NCBI GenBank assembly: GCA_012520235.1
Contig: JAAYOR010000006.1
Location: forward strand, 1-36,184
Direction: 5' to 3'
Length of the DNA: 36,184 nt
Origin: Fretibacterium sp.
GTDB lineage: Bacteria; Synergistota; Synergistia; Synergistales; Aminobacteriaceae
Part shown: positions 1 to 7,539 of the stretch, piece after piece
Layout: every line of letters starts with the position of its first letter
How positions within the stretch are numbered: the stretch's first letter is position 1
Made by a program: the position numbers and the translations under genes
Notes under the pieces: generated by a model
Told to the model about the DNA's origin: nothing
What the model saw: the letters and a program-made list of their open reading frames with translations, nothing else
The model's database searches: none

Positions 1-47
1 AAGGGAACTTGTTCCCTTGCGGGTGTGGGCGGAGCCCACGGTTTTTT
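1..47. terminator. Inverted repeat and rho-independent terminator at window edge
   Basis: A perfect 8-bp inverted repeat (AAGGGAAC at 1-8, GTTCCCTT at 11-18) is followed by a second hairpin, GTGGGC (25-30) with GCCCAC (34-39), and a run of six T at 42-47. The second hairpin plus T run is a typical intrinsic terminator reading rightward. It presumably ends a gene lying before the window and insulates the gamma-glutamyltransferase genes that follow. Confidence 0.7.
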
Positions 48-109
48 AGGGTCTTTATTCTTCCAAAGTATTTTCAACCTATTTTTTAATTTTTTGAGGA
101 GGGATTGAT

Positions 110-1819
110 TTGAAGAAGCTGTTCTGTGTTCTCGCGCTCCTGGCCGTAGTGGTTTGTGGTCCGTCGTGGGCCGCTCCGACCGTGCACGACGTCTATGCCG
201 AGAACGGCATGGTGTCGTCCGCGCACGAGCTGGCATCACGCGCGGGTGTGGAGATCCTGCAGAAAGGGGGCAACGCCATCGACGCGGCTATAGCCACGCA
301 GTTGGCGCTGAACGTGGTGGAGCCCAACGCCTCCGGCATCGGCGGCGGCGGGTTCATGACCGTTCGGTTTGCCAGGTCCGGCGAGGTCGTTGAGCTGGAC
401 TATCGCGAGACCGCCCCCGCGTCCGCGACCAAGGACATGTACGCCTCCGAGGCCTCCAAGCAGGCCAAGGAGTCCGTGCTGGGGGGCAAGGCAGTGGGCG
501 TTCCCGGCGTCGTCAAGGGGATCTTTGCGGCCCTGGAGAAGTACGGGACCATGACGTTCGCCCAGGTCGCTGAGCCGGCTATCCGCTTGGCGGAGGAGGG
601 TTTTGAGGTCGCCCCGATGCAGAAGGACATCATCAGCGACGCGTTCGAGATGCTCTCGAAGTACAGCCCGAACTGCGCCTTCCTGCCTGATGGACTGCCT
701 CCCGAGGCGGGGACGATCCTGAAGCAGCCGGAGCTGGCCAAGACCTTCCGTCTGCTGGCGGAGGGCGGCCCGGACGCCTTCTACACGGGTCCGATGGCCG
801 AGGCCATCGTGAAGGCTGTGAACGACTCGGGCGGCGCCATGTCTCTGGCGGACCTGGCTTCGTACAAGGTCCTCGTCCAGAAGCCGGTCACCGGAACCTA
901 CAGGGGCTACTCCATCTACTCCACGCCTCCGGCGTCCAGCGGCGGCACGCACATCGTCCAGATCCTGAACATCATGGAGAACTTCCCCGTGGCCGAGTGG
1001 AGGCACAACTCCCCCCGCCACCTGCACGTCCTGGCCGAGGCCATGAAGCTGGCCTTTGCGGACCGGCAGAGGTTCATGGCGGACGTCGCGTTCGTGGAGG
1101 TTCCGTTGGCCGGCCTCACGGCCAAGGACTATGCAAAGTCCCTGGCGGCGAAGATAGACATATTCAAGCCTGCCGTCGTCGTCGAGCCGGGCGAACCCTG
1201 GAGCTTTGAGGGCAAGCCTAAAACCTCCCACGTCGGGGGAACCGGCGGCGAGCGCATCTCCACCAGCTCCTTCTCCGTCGTGGACGCGCAGGGGAACATC
1301 GTGGCCTCCACGAACACCGTGAACTACTTCTTCGGCTCCGGCGTGGTGGTCCCGGGATACGGCATCGTCCTGAACAACGAGATGGACGACTTCTCGCAGA
1401 ACCCCGAGAGCGTCAACGCCCCCGAGCCGGGCAAGCGTCCGCTCTCCAGCATGAGCCCGACCCTCGTTCTGGACCCGGAGGGCAAACCGTTCATGACCCT
1501 CGGCTCCGCAGGGGCGACGCGCATCATCACGGCGATCGTCCAGATCATCATGAACGTCGTGGACTTTGGAATGACGATGGACCAGGCCATTGAGCAGCCG
1601 CGCATCTACAATATGGCCTCGAACGGCAAGGCTGGCAAGCTGACGGTGGAGGAGGGGATCTCCCCGTCCGTCATCGACTACCTCAGGCTCCGCGGGCACG
1701 ACGTTGATGTGCGCCCCTTCTCCGGACATTTCGGGACGGCGCAGGGTATTTTGTTCAAAGATGGGAAGATGAACGGCGGGGCGGACAGCCGTCGCCTGGG
1801 CGTGCCGGTAGGCTACTGA
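110..1819 (+). CDS. ggt: Gamma-glutamyltransferase, exported (copy 1)
   Basis: This 569-aa N-terminal nucleophile hydrolase should cleave gamma-glutamyl bonds (glutathione, gamma-glutamyl peptides or polyglutamate) and transfer the glutamyl group to water or amino acids. The start is TTG at 110, six bases after GAGGAGGG (96-103). Residues 1-22 form a signal peptide (cut near SWA-A), so it acts outside the inner membrane. Family marks are DYRE with substrate-binding Arg99, the autoprocessing Thr385, TNTVN (T403, N405), NNEMDDFS and PLSSMSPT. The proenzyme is expected to split before Thr385 into large and small subunits. The nucleophile loop reads T-S-S-F-S instead of the common T-T-H-x-S, so processing or acceptor choice may differ from copy 2. 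Only 28 bases separate it from copy 2, so the two are probably co-transcribed. Their last 20 residues are identical, which points to tandem duplication. Confidence 0.95.
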   Translation: MKKLFCVLALLAVVVCGPSWAAPTVHDVYAENGMVSSAHELASRAGVEILQKGGNAIDAAIATQLALNVVEPNASGIGGGGFMTVRFARSGEVVELDYRETAPASATKDMYASEASKQAKESVLGGKAVGVPGVVKGIFAALEKYGTMTFAQVAEPAIRLAEEGFEVAPMQKDIISDAFEMLSKYSPNCAFLPDGLPPEAGTILKQPELAKTFRLLAEGGPDAFYTGPMAEAIVKAVNDSGGAMSLADLASYKVLVQKPVTGTYRGYSIYSTPPASSGGTHIVQILNIMENFPVAEWRHNSPRHLHVLAEAMKLAFADRQRFMADVAFVEVPLAGLTAKDYAKSLAAKIDIFKPAVVVEPGEPWSFEGKPKTSHVGGTGGERISTSSFSVVDAQGNIVASTNTVNYFFGSGVVVPGYGIVLNNEMDDFSQNPESVNAPEPGKRPLSSMSPTLVLDPEGKPFMTLGSAGATRIITAIVQIIMNVVDFGMTMDQAIEQPRIYNMASNGKAGKLTVEEGISPSVIDYLRLRGHDVDVRPFSGHFGTAQGILFKDGKMNGGADSRRLGVPVGY

Positions 1820-1847
1820 TTTTCAGGATGAGGGGGACTCTCCAATT

Positions 1848-3572
1848 ATGAGAAAGCTGACTTGCATTTTGCTCGCGGCGTTCGTTCTTTCCTGCAGCGC
1901 TGCGTTTGCGGTTGAGGTTCATGACGTCTACGCCGACAAGGCCATGGTCTCCTCGGCGCACGAGCTGGCGTCCAGGGCTGGGGTGGAGATCCTGAAACAG
2001 GGCGGCAACGCCATCGACGCAACCGTGGCCACCATGTTGGCGCTGAACGTTGTGGAGCCTGCTGCATCGGGGATAGGCGGCGGCGGCTTCTCGCTCATCC
2101 GGTTCGCCAAGACCGGGGAGGTCGTCTTCCTGGACTATCGTGAGACCGCCCCCGCGTCGGCGACCAAAGATATGTACGCATCCGAGCAGGCCAAGAAGGA
2201 ACTGTGGTCGCTTGAGGGAGGAAAGGCCGTCGGGGTGCCCGGAATGGTCCTCGGCATATTCACGGCCCTGGAGAAGTACGGAACCATGACGTTCGCTCAG
2301 GTCGCCGAGCCGGCCATCCGTCTGGCAGAGGAGGGCTTTGAGGTGGAGCCCTCATTGAACACCATGTTCATGGACAAATTCAACATCCTCAAAAAGTTCA
2401 ATGAGGAGAAGGACATCCCCTATTTCTCGGAGGGACTGCCCCTCAGTGCGGGAGAGACTCTGAAGCAGCCGCTGCTTGCCGCGACCTTCCGTCTTCTGGG
2501 CGAGAAGGGACCGAGCGCTTTTTATGACGGTCCCATAGGGGAAGCGGTGGTCAAGGCCGTCAACAGCAAGGGCGGGGCGATGACCCTTGAGGATCTGAAG
2601 TCCTATCGCCTGGAGGTGCGGGAGCCGGTATTCGGAACGTACCGCGGCTACAAGATCTATTCGGCGGGCCCGGCGTCCAGCGGAGGCACGCACATTCTGG
2701 AGACCCTGAACATCCTGGAGAACTTCGACCTGAAGGCGTTGGGGCACAACACGCCCGACTACCTGCATCTGATGGCCGAGACCTACAAGCGGGTGTTCGC
2801 CGACCGGCAGAAGTACATGGCCGACCCGGCTTTCACCAAGGTGCCGCTGAAGGGCCTGACCCACAAAGGCTACGCCGCGGAGCTGGCCAAGGGCATCGAC
2901 ATGAAAAAGGCCAGCCAGACCGTGACTCCGGGCGACCCCTGGCCGTGGGAGGAGGGTAAGAAGGCCGAGTACAAGGGAGACCTGCGGGGCAGCCATCACT
3001 CGACCACCCACTTCTCGGTGGTCGACGCGGAGGGAAACATCGTAGCCTCCACCAACACGATCAACTACTGGCTGGGCTCGGGTGTGATCGTGCCGGAATA
3101 CGGGTTTGCGCTGAACAACCAGATGGACGACTTTGCGCAGGACCCGGAGAGCGTCAACGCTCCCGAGCCTGGCAAGCGTCCGCTCTCCAGCATGAGCCCG
3201 ACCATCATGCTCACCGAGGACGACAAGCCCTTCATGACCTTAGGGGCGGCCGGGGCCTGGAGGATCATCAGCGGCGTGTGCCAGACGATCCTCAACGTCG
3301 TGGACTTCGGCATGACAATGGACCAGGCCATTGAGGCGCCGCGCATCTTCTGCGCCTCCTGGAACGGGGAGCAGGAGGACCTGGACATTGAGACGGAGTT
3401 CCCGCAGAGCGTGATGGACGATCTCAAAGCGCGCGGCCACAAGGTGCACCCCGCGACGCGCCTGGAGGACGGCGGCAGTTTCTTCGGCACGGTACAGGCC
3501 ATCCTGTTCAAGGACGGAAAGATGAACGGCGGGGCGGACAGCCGTCGCTTGGGCGTGCCGGTAGGGTACTAG
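1848..3572 (+). CDS. ggt: Gamma-glutamyltransferase, exported (copy 2)
   Basis: This 574-aa paralogue of the preceding gene has the same domain order and the same predicted activity. A signal peptide covers about residues 1-21 (AFA-VE cleavage). The ATG at 1848 is preceded by a GATGAGGGGG ribosome site. The autoprocessing nucleophile is Thr386 in a canonical T-T-H-F-S-V-V-D loop, with substrate Arg98 in DYRE, NNQMDDF and PLSSMSPT. It differs from copy 1 mainly in the middle (about residues 165-195 and 355-385) and in the nucleophile loop. The ends of the two genes are almost identical at DNA level as well. Two secreted copies could serve glutathione/gamma-glutamyl peptide use, or trimming of the polyglutamate predicted from pgsBCW about 17 kb away. 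That link is inference. No T-rich terminator lies directly behind the stop; the nearest candidate is near 3760. Confidence 0.95.
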   Translation: MRKLTCILLAAFVLSCSAAFAVEVHDVYADKAMVSSAHELASRAGVEILKQGGNAIDATVATMLALNVVEPAASGIGGGGFSLIRFAKTGEVVFLDYRETAPASATKDMYASEQAKKELWSLEGGKAVGVPGMVLGIFTALEKYGTMTFAQVAEPAIRLAEEGFEVEPSLNTMFMDKFNILKKFNEEKDIPYFSEGLPLSAGETLKQPLLAATFRLLGEKGPSAFYDGPIGEAVVKAVNSKGGAMTLEDLKSYRLEVREPVFGTYRGYKIYSAGPASSGGTHILETLNILENFDLKALGHNTPDYLHLMAETYKRVFADRQKYMADPAFTKVPLKGLTHKGYAAELAKGIDMKKASQTVTPGDPWPWEEGKKAEYKGDLRGSHHSTTHFSVVDAEGNIVASTNTINYWLGSGVIVPEYGFALNNQMDDFAQDPESVNAPEPGKRPLSSMSPTIMLTEDDKPFMTLGAAGAWRIISGVCQTILNVVDFGMTMDQAIEAPRIFCASWNGEQEDLDIETEFPQSVMDDLKARGHKVHPATRLEDGGSFFGTVQAILFKDGKMNGGADSRRLGVPVGY

Positions 3573-3823
3573 CAGGGGCTCAGCTCTCCTGGAGCGATAA
3601 AGCCTGTGCCCTTCGCTATCTTGCGAGCGCGATACGGATATATACGGATATCGCGGGGTCCCTTTGGCTCACGAGCCTCCCTTGTGAGGCGCAGGGGCGA
3701 GAGGGCTTTTAGGTCATAGGCCCCCTTTGCGAGTTGCAGAGGCGCAGGGGGGGGCCTTGGGGCCATGAGCCCTTTTTAACGAGACGCGAAGCCTGATCGC
3801 GTAAGAGCACGAAAAAACTTGTT
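3573..3823. other. Intergenic stretch with short direct repeats and a weak terminator
   Basis: No credible gene is seen here. A 10-base unit, ATACGGATAT, is repeated in tandem at 3632-3641 and 3642-3651. A 12-base unit, GAGGCGCAGGGG, occurs at 3686-3697 and again at 3739-3750. A small hairpin, GGGC (3760-3763) with GCCC (3769-3772), followed by five T (3773-3777), may terminate the gamma-glutamyltransferase transcript. The rest is GC-rich and without pattern. Confidence 0.5.
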
Positions 3824-3856
3824 TTGCAGTTGCGTCTCCTCTTTTTGTGGTATAAT
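3824..3856 (+). promoter_or_regulatory. Promoter of the tRNA-Lys/tRNA-Glu unit
   Basis: A consensus -10 box TATAAT lies at 3851-3856, 17 bases before the mature tRNA-Lys 5' end. Possible -35 boxes are TTGCGT at 3830-3835 (15-base spacer) or TTGCAG at 3824-3829 (21-base spacer); neither spacing is ideal. The position fits a start point just before the tRNA. Confidence 0.65.
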
Positions 3857-3873
3857 GCCCTGGTGTTCTCCTT

Positions 3874-3949
3874 GAGCCGTTAGCTCAGTCGGTAGAGCAC
3901 CGGACTTTTAATCCGGGTGTCGTGGGTTCAAATCCCACACGGCTCACCA
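3874..3949 (+). tRNA. tRNA-Lys (anticodon TTT)
   Basis: A 76-base cloverleaf. The acceptor stem GAGCCGT pairs perfectly with ACGGCTC. The D arm is GCTC/GAGC. The anticodon stem is CCGGA/TCCGG with loop CTTTTAA, giving anticodon TTT (Lys). The T arm is GTGGG-TTCAAAT-CCCAC. The 3' CCA is encoded (3947-3949). It lies nine bases before tRNA-Glu and is probably co-transcribed with it. Confidence 0.97.
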
Positions 3950-3958
3950 GTTCTGTGT

Positions 3959-4034
3959 GGTCCCATCGTCTAGTGGCCTAGGACACAGCCCTTTCAAGGC
4001 TGCGGCGCGGGTTCGAACCCCGCTGGGACCGCCA
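3959..4034 (+). tRNA. tRNA-Glu (anticodon TTC)
   Basis: A 76-base cloverleaf with acceptor stem GGTCCCA/TGGGACC, anticodon stem CAGCC/GGCTG and loop CTTTCAA giving anticodon TTC (Glu). The T arm is GCGGG-TTCGAAC-CCCGC. Discriminator G and encoded CCA end at 4034. It is the second gene of the tRNA pair. A long open frame on the opposite strand across it is an antisense artefact. Confidence 0.97.
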
Positions 4035-4124
4035 ATTTCAACAACGGTAAAAGCGCCACCGACACCGGACTGATTTTTTTTCTTCCTCTCGTGGAGACCT
4101 CTGGGGGTTGACACTCCCTTCATT

Positions 4125-4168
4125 AGAGAACCGTAACCTTTGCTGGGGGGCGGTTCTCTTTTTATTTT
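4125..4168 (+). terminator. Intrinsic terminator after the tRNA pair
   Basis: AGAGAACCG (4125-4133) pairs perfectly with CGGTTCTCT (4151-4159) around a 17-base loop and is followed by a T-rich tail (about 4160-4168). It lies about 90 bases after tRNA-Glu and is the natural end of the tRNA transcript. Confidence 0.75.
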
Positions 4169-4223
4169 CTCATCATTATATGCCAAAAACCCGCTATTAT
4201 GAGAGAGGAAAGGAGGTGAGCTC

Positions 4224-4328
4224 ATGGCACGCATTCGAGAATTGCGCCAGGCCAGCTGGAGATTTTCCCCGGGCGTGCTCCACAGTCCAGGGAGAACAGC
4301 ATGGAGGCATAGTCCCTCAGCCCTGTAG
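4224..4328 (+). CDS. Possible 34-aa peptide with a perfect Shine-Dalgarno
   Basis: The ATG at 4224 is preceded by AAAGGAGGTGAG (4209-4220), an unusually complete ribosome-binding site with good spacing. The frame gives a 34-residue basic peptide beginning MARIRELRQASW and ending at TAG 4326-4328. I do not recognise it. A TATTAT box at 4195-4200 is too close to the ribosome site to be a sure promoter. It could be a real small protein, a truncated remnant of a gene whose translation start survives, or chance. The ribosome site is the only strong evidence. Confidence 0.3.
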   Translation: MARIRELRQASWRFSPGVLHSPGRTAWRHSPSAL

Positions 4329-4534
4329 AGGCTTGCCTGTTTGGGAGCCTCAAGAGCTCTGCGGCGGAAAATAATTGCCAGATATCCAAACTTTACAGCC
4401 ATCTATGGCATCATCCTTGACGTTCGTTTTTGATTGTTCGACAGACTCCCAGGCACAAAAATTAAAAATGTGTGCTACAATACAAGATAAGTTCTCAGGT
4501 TCAAACTCCTTGTCTTTATAGTTACATAATGAAA
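4329..4534 (+). promoter_or_regulatory. Extended -10 promoter upstream of the cobalt operon
   Basis: No gene is seen between the 34-aa frame and the riboswitch. TACAAT at 4476-4481 is preceded by TGC, giving an extended -10 element (TG-n-TACAAT). No good -35 hexamer is present at 17 bases. A start near 4488 would place the riboswitch about 45 bases into the transcript, which fits. The surrounding DNA is AT-richer than the neighbours. Confidence 0.5.
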
Positions 4535-4667
4535 CCTGATGGCCGGGGGAAGTCGGGTGAGAGTCCCGCGCGGTCCCGCCGCCGTAAAGGAAGAGCGCAT
4601 CTGCAACAGGATGAAATCTGGAGTTGCGGTGTCGTCTCAGCCTAAGTCGGAGTGCCTATCCATCAGG
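4535..4667 (+). promoter_or_regulatory. Cobalamin (B12) riboswitch
   Basis: The aptamer is closed by a perfect helix, CCTGATGG (4535-4542) with CCATCAGG (4660-4667). Inside are the family's conserved blocks: a GGTGAGAGTCCCGCGCGGT-like core with the CCGCCGCCGTAA segment (about 4556-4588), and a B12-box-like AGTCGGAGTGCC (4645-4656). Coenzyme B12 binding is expected to favour the terminator at 4709 and shut off the downstream genes. Its position before CbiM/CbiQ/CbiO homologues marks this importer as cobalt- rather than nickel-directed. Confidence 0.9.
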
Positions 4668-4708
4668 AGCGAGTATCCTACCTACGAGCGATGGGAGAGG
4701 AGCTGTTG

Positions 4709-4745
4709 TCCCTCCGTCCCTTTCAGTGGTTCGGAGGGATTTTTA
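4709..4745 (+). terminator. Riboswitch-controlled terminator
   Basis: TCCCTCCG (4709-4716) pairs with CGGAGGGA (4732-4739) and is followed by a T run at 4740-4744. It sits between the B12 aptamer and the first gene of the cobalt operon, the expected place for the expression platform. It ends about 105 bases before the first start codon. Confidence 0.8.
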
Positions 4746-4851
4746 TATAAGGTTTTCAGGACGGGTGTCCTGAAGCGTAAGCCGGTGCGTTTTTTGCAGT
4801 TCTTATTAAAGTCCCTGTCATAGGGAGCGAATATTAAGGAGGAGGTATTTC

Positions 4852-5625
4852 ATGAGGAAGTACGGACGCATTCTGTTGATGGCGGTTTTGGTGGCGGGGC
4901 TGGCGACGTCAGCTCTGGCTCATGAGATGGTGCTGAAGCCCGGCGCGGAGAAGGACGGCAAGTTGGCTGTGGAGCTTCACTCGGGGCACAAGTTCATCGT
5001 GCCTGAAGAGGTGGAGAGCGTCGAGCGCATCAAGGCCGGGCTCTTCAAGGACGGTGCGCTTCAGGAGGCTGAGCTGAAGGGCAATGACGCCGAGCTCCGC
5101 ATCGATTTCTCCGTCCCGGTTCAGGGCACGAGCATCATCATCGCCAATAAGGACGGCGGGGTCTGGAGCAGGACGAACGAGGGCGGCAAGTCCGGCACTC
5201 GCAAGGAGCTGGAGGCTCAGGGGCTGAAGGTCCTGAGCGCGGTCAAGTACGACAAGTTTGTCAAGCTCATCCACAACCCTTCCAAGGATGACACCAGCTT
5301 TGCGACCGTAACGGGCCAGGCTCTGGAGCTCATCCCCGAGACGAACCCCGCGGACCTCAAGGTCGGGGATTTCCTTAAGGTGAAGATAATGGTGAACGGC
5401 AACCAGCCCTACTCCGGACCCGTGTGGGCGACTTGGGACGGCTTTGCGCCGGAGGTTGAGGAGACCTACGCCTACTACACGGTGGCAGCCCAGGGCGAGG
5501 CCCTGATCAAGATAACGGCCCCCGGCCTCTGGGGGATCCGCGCCATGAAGTCGGACCTGCCCGGCAAGGAGGGCGAGTACGACGCTCTGTCGCTCAGGTC
5601 CTTCCTGATGTTTGAAGTCAAATAA
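4852..5625 (+). CDS. DUF4198 (NikK-like) periplasmic component of cobalt ECF importer
   Basis: A 257-aa exported protein with signal peptide (residues 1-23, cleavage at ALA-HEM). The mature protein starts with His, which may bind metal. The beta-rich body with GDFLKVKIMVNGNQPYSGPVWATW (about residues 172-195, the DUF4198 core) matches proteins that accompany nickel/cobalt energy-coupling-factor transporters (NikK type). The likely role is delivering or presenting Co2+ to the CbiM substrate unit outside the membrane; this comes from family context, not from residues proven here. The ATG at 4852 follows AAGGAGGAGG. It is the first gene after the B12 riboswitch, with nine bases to the next gene. 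Confidence 0.8.
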   Translation: MRKYGRILLMAVLVAGLATSALAHEMVLKPGAEKDGKLAVELHSGHKFIVPEEVESVERIKAGLFKDGALQEAELKGNDAELRIDFSVPVQGTSIIIANKDGGVWSRTNEGGKSGTRKELEAQGLKVLSAVKYDKFVKLIHNPSKDDTSFATVTGQALELIPETNPADLKVGDFLKVKIMVNGNQPYSGPVWATWDGFAPEVEETYAYYTVAAQGEALIKITAPGLWGIRAMKSDLPGKEGEYDALSLRSFLMFEVK

Positions 5626-5634
5626 CAAATAAGA

Positions 5635-6156
5635 ATGGCTCGCTTATTGAAGATAACAGCGCTGCTCGGGTTGATGGCTCTCATCAACCCGGGCTTTTTG
5701 AGGTTTTCGGAGTTTTTGGGGAAGGCGGAGGCCCACGGGGTGGGGTACCAGGCTTCGACCCTGAAGCCCGTGTCCCTGGAGTTCTTCTACTCGACGGGTG
5801 ACCTGATGAGCTACCTTGAGGCCCAGGTCTTCTCTCCGGCCGACGAGAAGATAGCCTACCAGTCCGGCCGCACGGACGAGGCGGGTCGCTTTGCCTTCAC
5901 GCCGAACGTTCCGGGCAAATGGCGGGTCGTCGTCAAGGACGATGAGGGGCACAGGGCCGAGGCGGAGGTGGACGTCACCCAGGAGTTTCTGGATGGGGGG
6001 AGCGCATCCGAACCCGGCAGCGCTCCGGCCGTTGAGGCGAAGAAGGCGATGCCGGAGGGCCTGGAGCTCTATATCCGGGCTGGGCTGGGGGTCAGTCTGC
6101 TGTTCAACATCGCGGCGTTCGTCCTCCTACTGAAGCGGCAGAGAAAGGCGGCGTGA
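5635..6156 (+). CDS. NikL-like membrane-anchored component of cobalt ECF importer
   Basis: A 173-aa protein. An N-terminal hydrophobic segment (about 5-23) leads to a post-signal AHGVGY motif near residue 35; an exposed His-Gly is typical of NikL proteins. A beta-sandwich-like region follows (FEFFYSTGD-type LEFFYSTGD, then RFAFTPNVPGKWRVVVKDDEGH). After an Ala/Pro/Glu linker, a C-terminal membrane helix (about 148-168) ends in KRQRKAA on the cytoplasmic side. NikL/CbiL-type proteins assist CbiM/NikM in metal capture. No clear Shine-Dalgarno precedes ATG 5635, so translation may be coupled to the gene just upstream. It ends four bases before cbiM. Confidence 0.7.
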   Translation: MARLLKITALLGLMALINPGFLRFSEFLGKAEAHGVGYQASTLKPVSLEFFYSTGDLMSYLEAQVFSPADEKIAYQSGRTDEAGRFAFTPNVPGKWRVVVKDDEGHRAEAEVDVTQEFLDGGSASEPGSAPAVEAKKAMPEGLELYIRAGLGVSLLFNIAAFVLLLKRQRKAA

Positions 6157-6160
6157 GCTT

Positions 6161-6769
6161 ATGCACATCAGTGAGGGGATCCTCTCCACTCAAATGCTGG
6201 CTGCCGGATGGGCTGTCGCCGGAGTCGGGGTGGCTGTGGGGCTCAAAAAGCTGGATACTGATAAGATCGCGCGGGTCGCGTTCTTCTCTTCGGCATTTTT
6301 CCTGGCCTCCCTGGTTAACGTGAGAATCGGCCCGAGCTCCACCCACCTCTCCCTCATCGCGCCGCTGGGGCTCGTCCTGGGGTGGTCAGCCTTCCCTGCT
6401 GTGATGATAGCCCTGCTCCTGCAAGCGTTGCTGCTGCAGTTTGGAGGGCTGCTTGTGCTGGGCGCCAACACGGTAAACATCGCTTTGCCTGCTCTCATCG
6501 TGTACCTGCTTTTTGGCTCGCACATTCGGAGCTCGGACGGCAAGGTCGCATCGGTCCTCGGCTTCCTCTCAGGTTTCCTGGCGGTCGTGCTCTGCGCCGT
6601 TGGCGTGGCCTTTTTCCTGGGCATGACGGATGCGAACTTCATGGGCATCGCCGGGGTCATCTTTGCCGCGCACCTTCCTCTGGCGGTGGTCGAGGGACTG
6701 ATCACGATGTTCCTGGTCGCTTTCCTGAAGAGGATCTCGCCCGACATCCTGATGGGCGTGGAGCGGTAG
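6161..6769 (+). CDS. cbiM: Cobalt ECF transporter substrate-binding membrane subunit CbiM
   Basis: A 202-aa integral membrane S component. It starts MHISEG, the family signature in which the terminal amine of Met1, His2 and an internal His (His62 in SSTHLSLI) coordinate Co2+ or Ni2+. That requires an unprocessed N-terminus and confirms ATG 6161 as the start. About six to seven hydrophobic segments cover the rest. A separate cbiN is absent; the two preceding genes (NikK-like and NikL-like) seem to replace it. Substrate choice, cobalt rather than nickel, is inferred from the upstream cobalamin riboswitch. It lies 16 bases before cbiQ. Confidence 0.95.
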   Translation: MHISEGILSTQMLAAGWAVAGVGVAVGLKKLDTDKIARVAFFSSAFFLASLVNVRIGPSSTHLSLIAPLGLVLGWSAFPAVMIALLLQALLLQFGGLLVLGANTVNIALPALIVYLLFGSHIRSSDGKVASVLGFLSGFLAVVLCAVGVAFFLGMTDANFMGIAGVIFAAHLPLAVVEGLITMFLVAFLKRISPDILMGVER

Positions 6770-6785
6770 CTGACACCGGCTCAAG

Positions 6786-7535
6786 ATGCGTCTGGACATA
6801 AGCTCCCTTAACGCCGGGGCAAGACTGACTCCGTTGGACTCCTTTGACCCCCGGGCCCGCTTCCTGTGTGGCCTTGCCTTGGCCATCGTTCTGGCCTCAG
6901 TGCGATCCTTCCCGCCGCTTGTACCCGGGGCTCTGATCCCGCTCCTCCTGTTCTTTTCGGGGGACGTCAGGGCGTCGGGCAGAGCTTTGGTGAGCTTGAA
7001 CGTCGTCAGTGCCTTTGTGGGGTTGCTTCTGGCTCTGACCTATCCCGGCGGGCGCGTCTGGGGGCTCTTCTCCCGTGAAGGGCTGAGGCTGGGGGTTCTC
7101 ATTGCTCTCAAGTTGAACCTCATCTCTGTCCTGTTGTTCCACACGATCCTTGCGCTTGGGGTGAGCGGGGTCGACTCCGTCCTGAGCCGCTTTGGGGTCT
7201 CGGAGAAGCTGCGTGTGCTCCTGCTGCTCTCCACGCGCTCCATCCTGATCCTGATGGAGCGCGTAGCCACCAGGGTTCTGGCGGTGAGGCTACGAGGTCC
7301 GGACGTTAAGGGGCTTCTGAGGTGGAAGACCCTGGCCTGTATGCTGGGGACGACGCTTTTGCACAGCTCGGACCGGGCAGAGCGAGCGATGCTGGCCATC
7401 CGGTGTCGCGGCGGTCTGGCGGGATTCTCTCAGGGGCGGCCTATGATCTGGAGTGTGAAGGACGCTTTGCTGTGCCTGTTTTTTGGGCTGAACGTTGCAG
7501 CGATCCTCCTGACTCCTTTTGTCTGGAGGCTGTAG
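6786..7535 (+). CDS. cbiQ: Cobalt ECF transporter T component CbiQ
   Basis: A 249-aa membrane protein that couples ATP hydrolysis by CbiO to CbiM movement. It shows the N-terminal DPRARF segment, several membrane helices, and two cytoplasmic Ala-Arg-Gly-like coupling motifs: VRLRG (about residues 160-165) and IRCRGG (about 203-208), which dock on the ATPase. The ATG at 6786 has a weak ribosome site. Its last codons carry the GGAGG used by cbiO, so the two genes are translationally linked. Confidence 0.93.
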   Translation: MRLDISSLNAGARLTPLDSFDPRARFLCGLALAIVLASVRSFPPLVPGALIPLLLFFSGDVRASGRALVSLNVVSAFVGLLLALTYPGGRVWGLFSREGLRLGVLIALKLNLISVLLFHTILALGVSGVDSVLSRFGVSEKLRVLLLLSTRSILILMERVATRVLAVRLRGPDVKGLLRWKTLACMLGTTLLHSSDRAERAMLAIRCRGGLAGFSQGRPMIWSVKDALLCLFFGLNVAAILLTPFVWRL

Positions 7536-7539
7536 TGGA

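Noticed and set aside
236-1729. A 497-residue open frame on the minus strand inside the first gamma-glutamyltransferase gene
   Set aside because: Composition is His/Arg/Gly-rich shadow sequence of a GC-rich gene, with no motif or ribosome site; the plus-strand gene is certain.
3944-4402. A 152-residue minus-strand frame over tRNA-Glu
   Set aside because: Its C-terminal part is the familiar antisense translation of a tRNA gene (GVRTRAAALKG). The rest has no recognisable feature.
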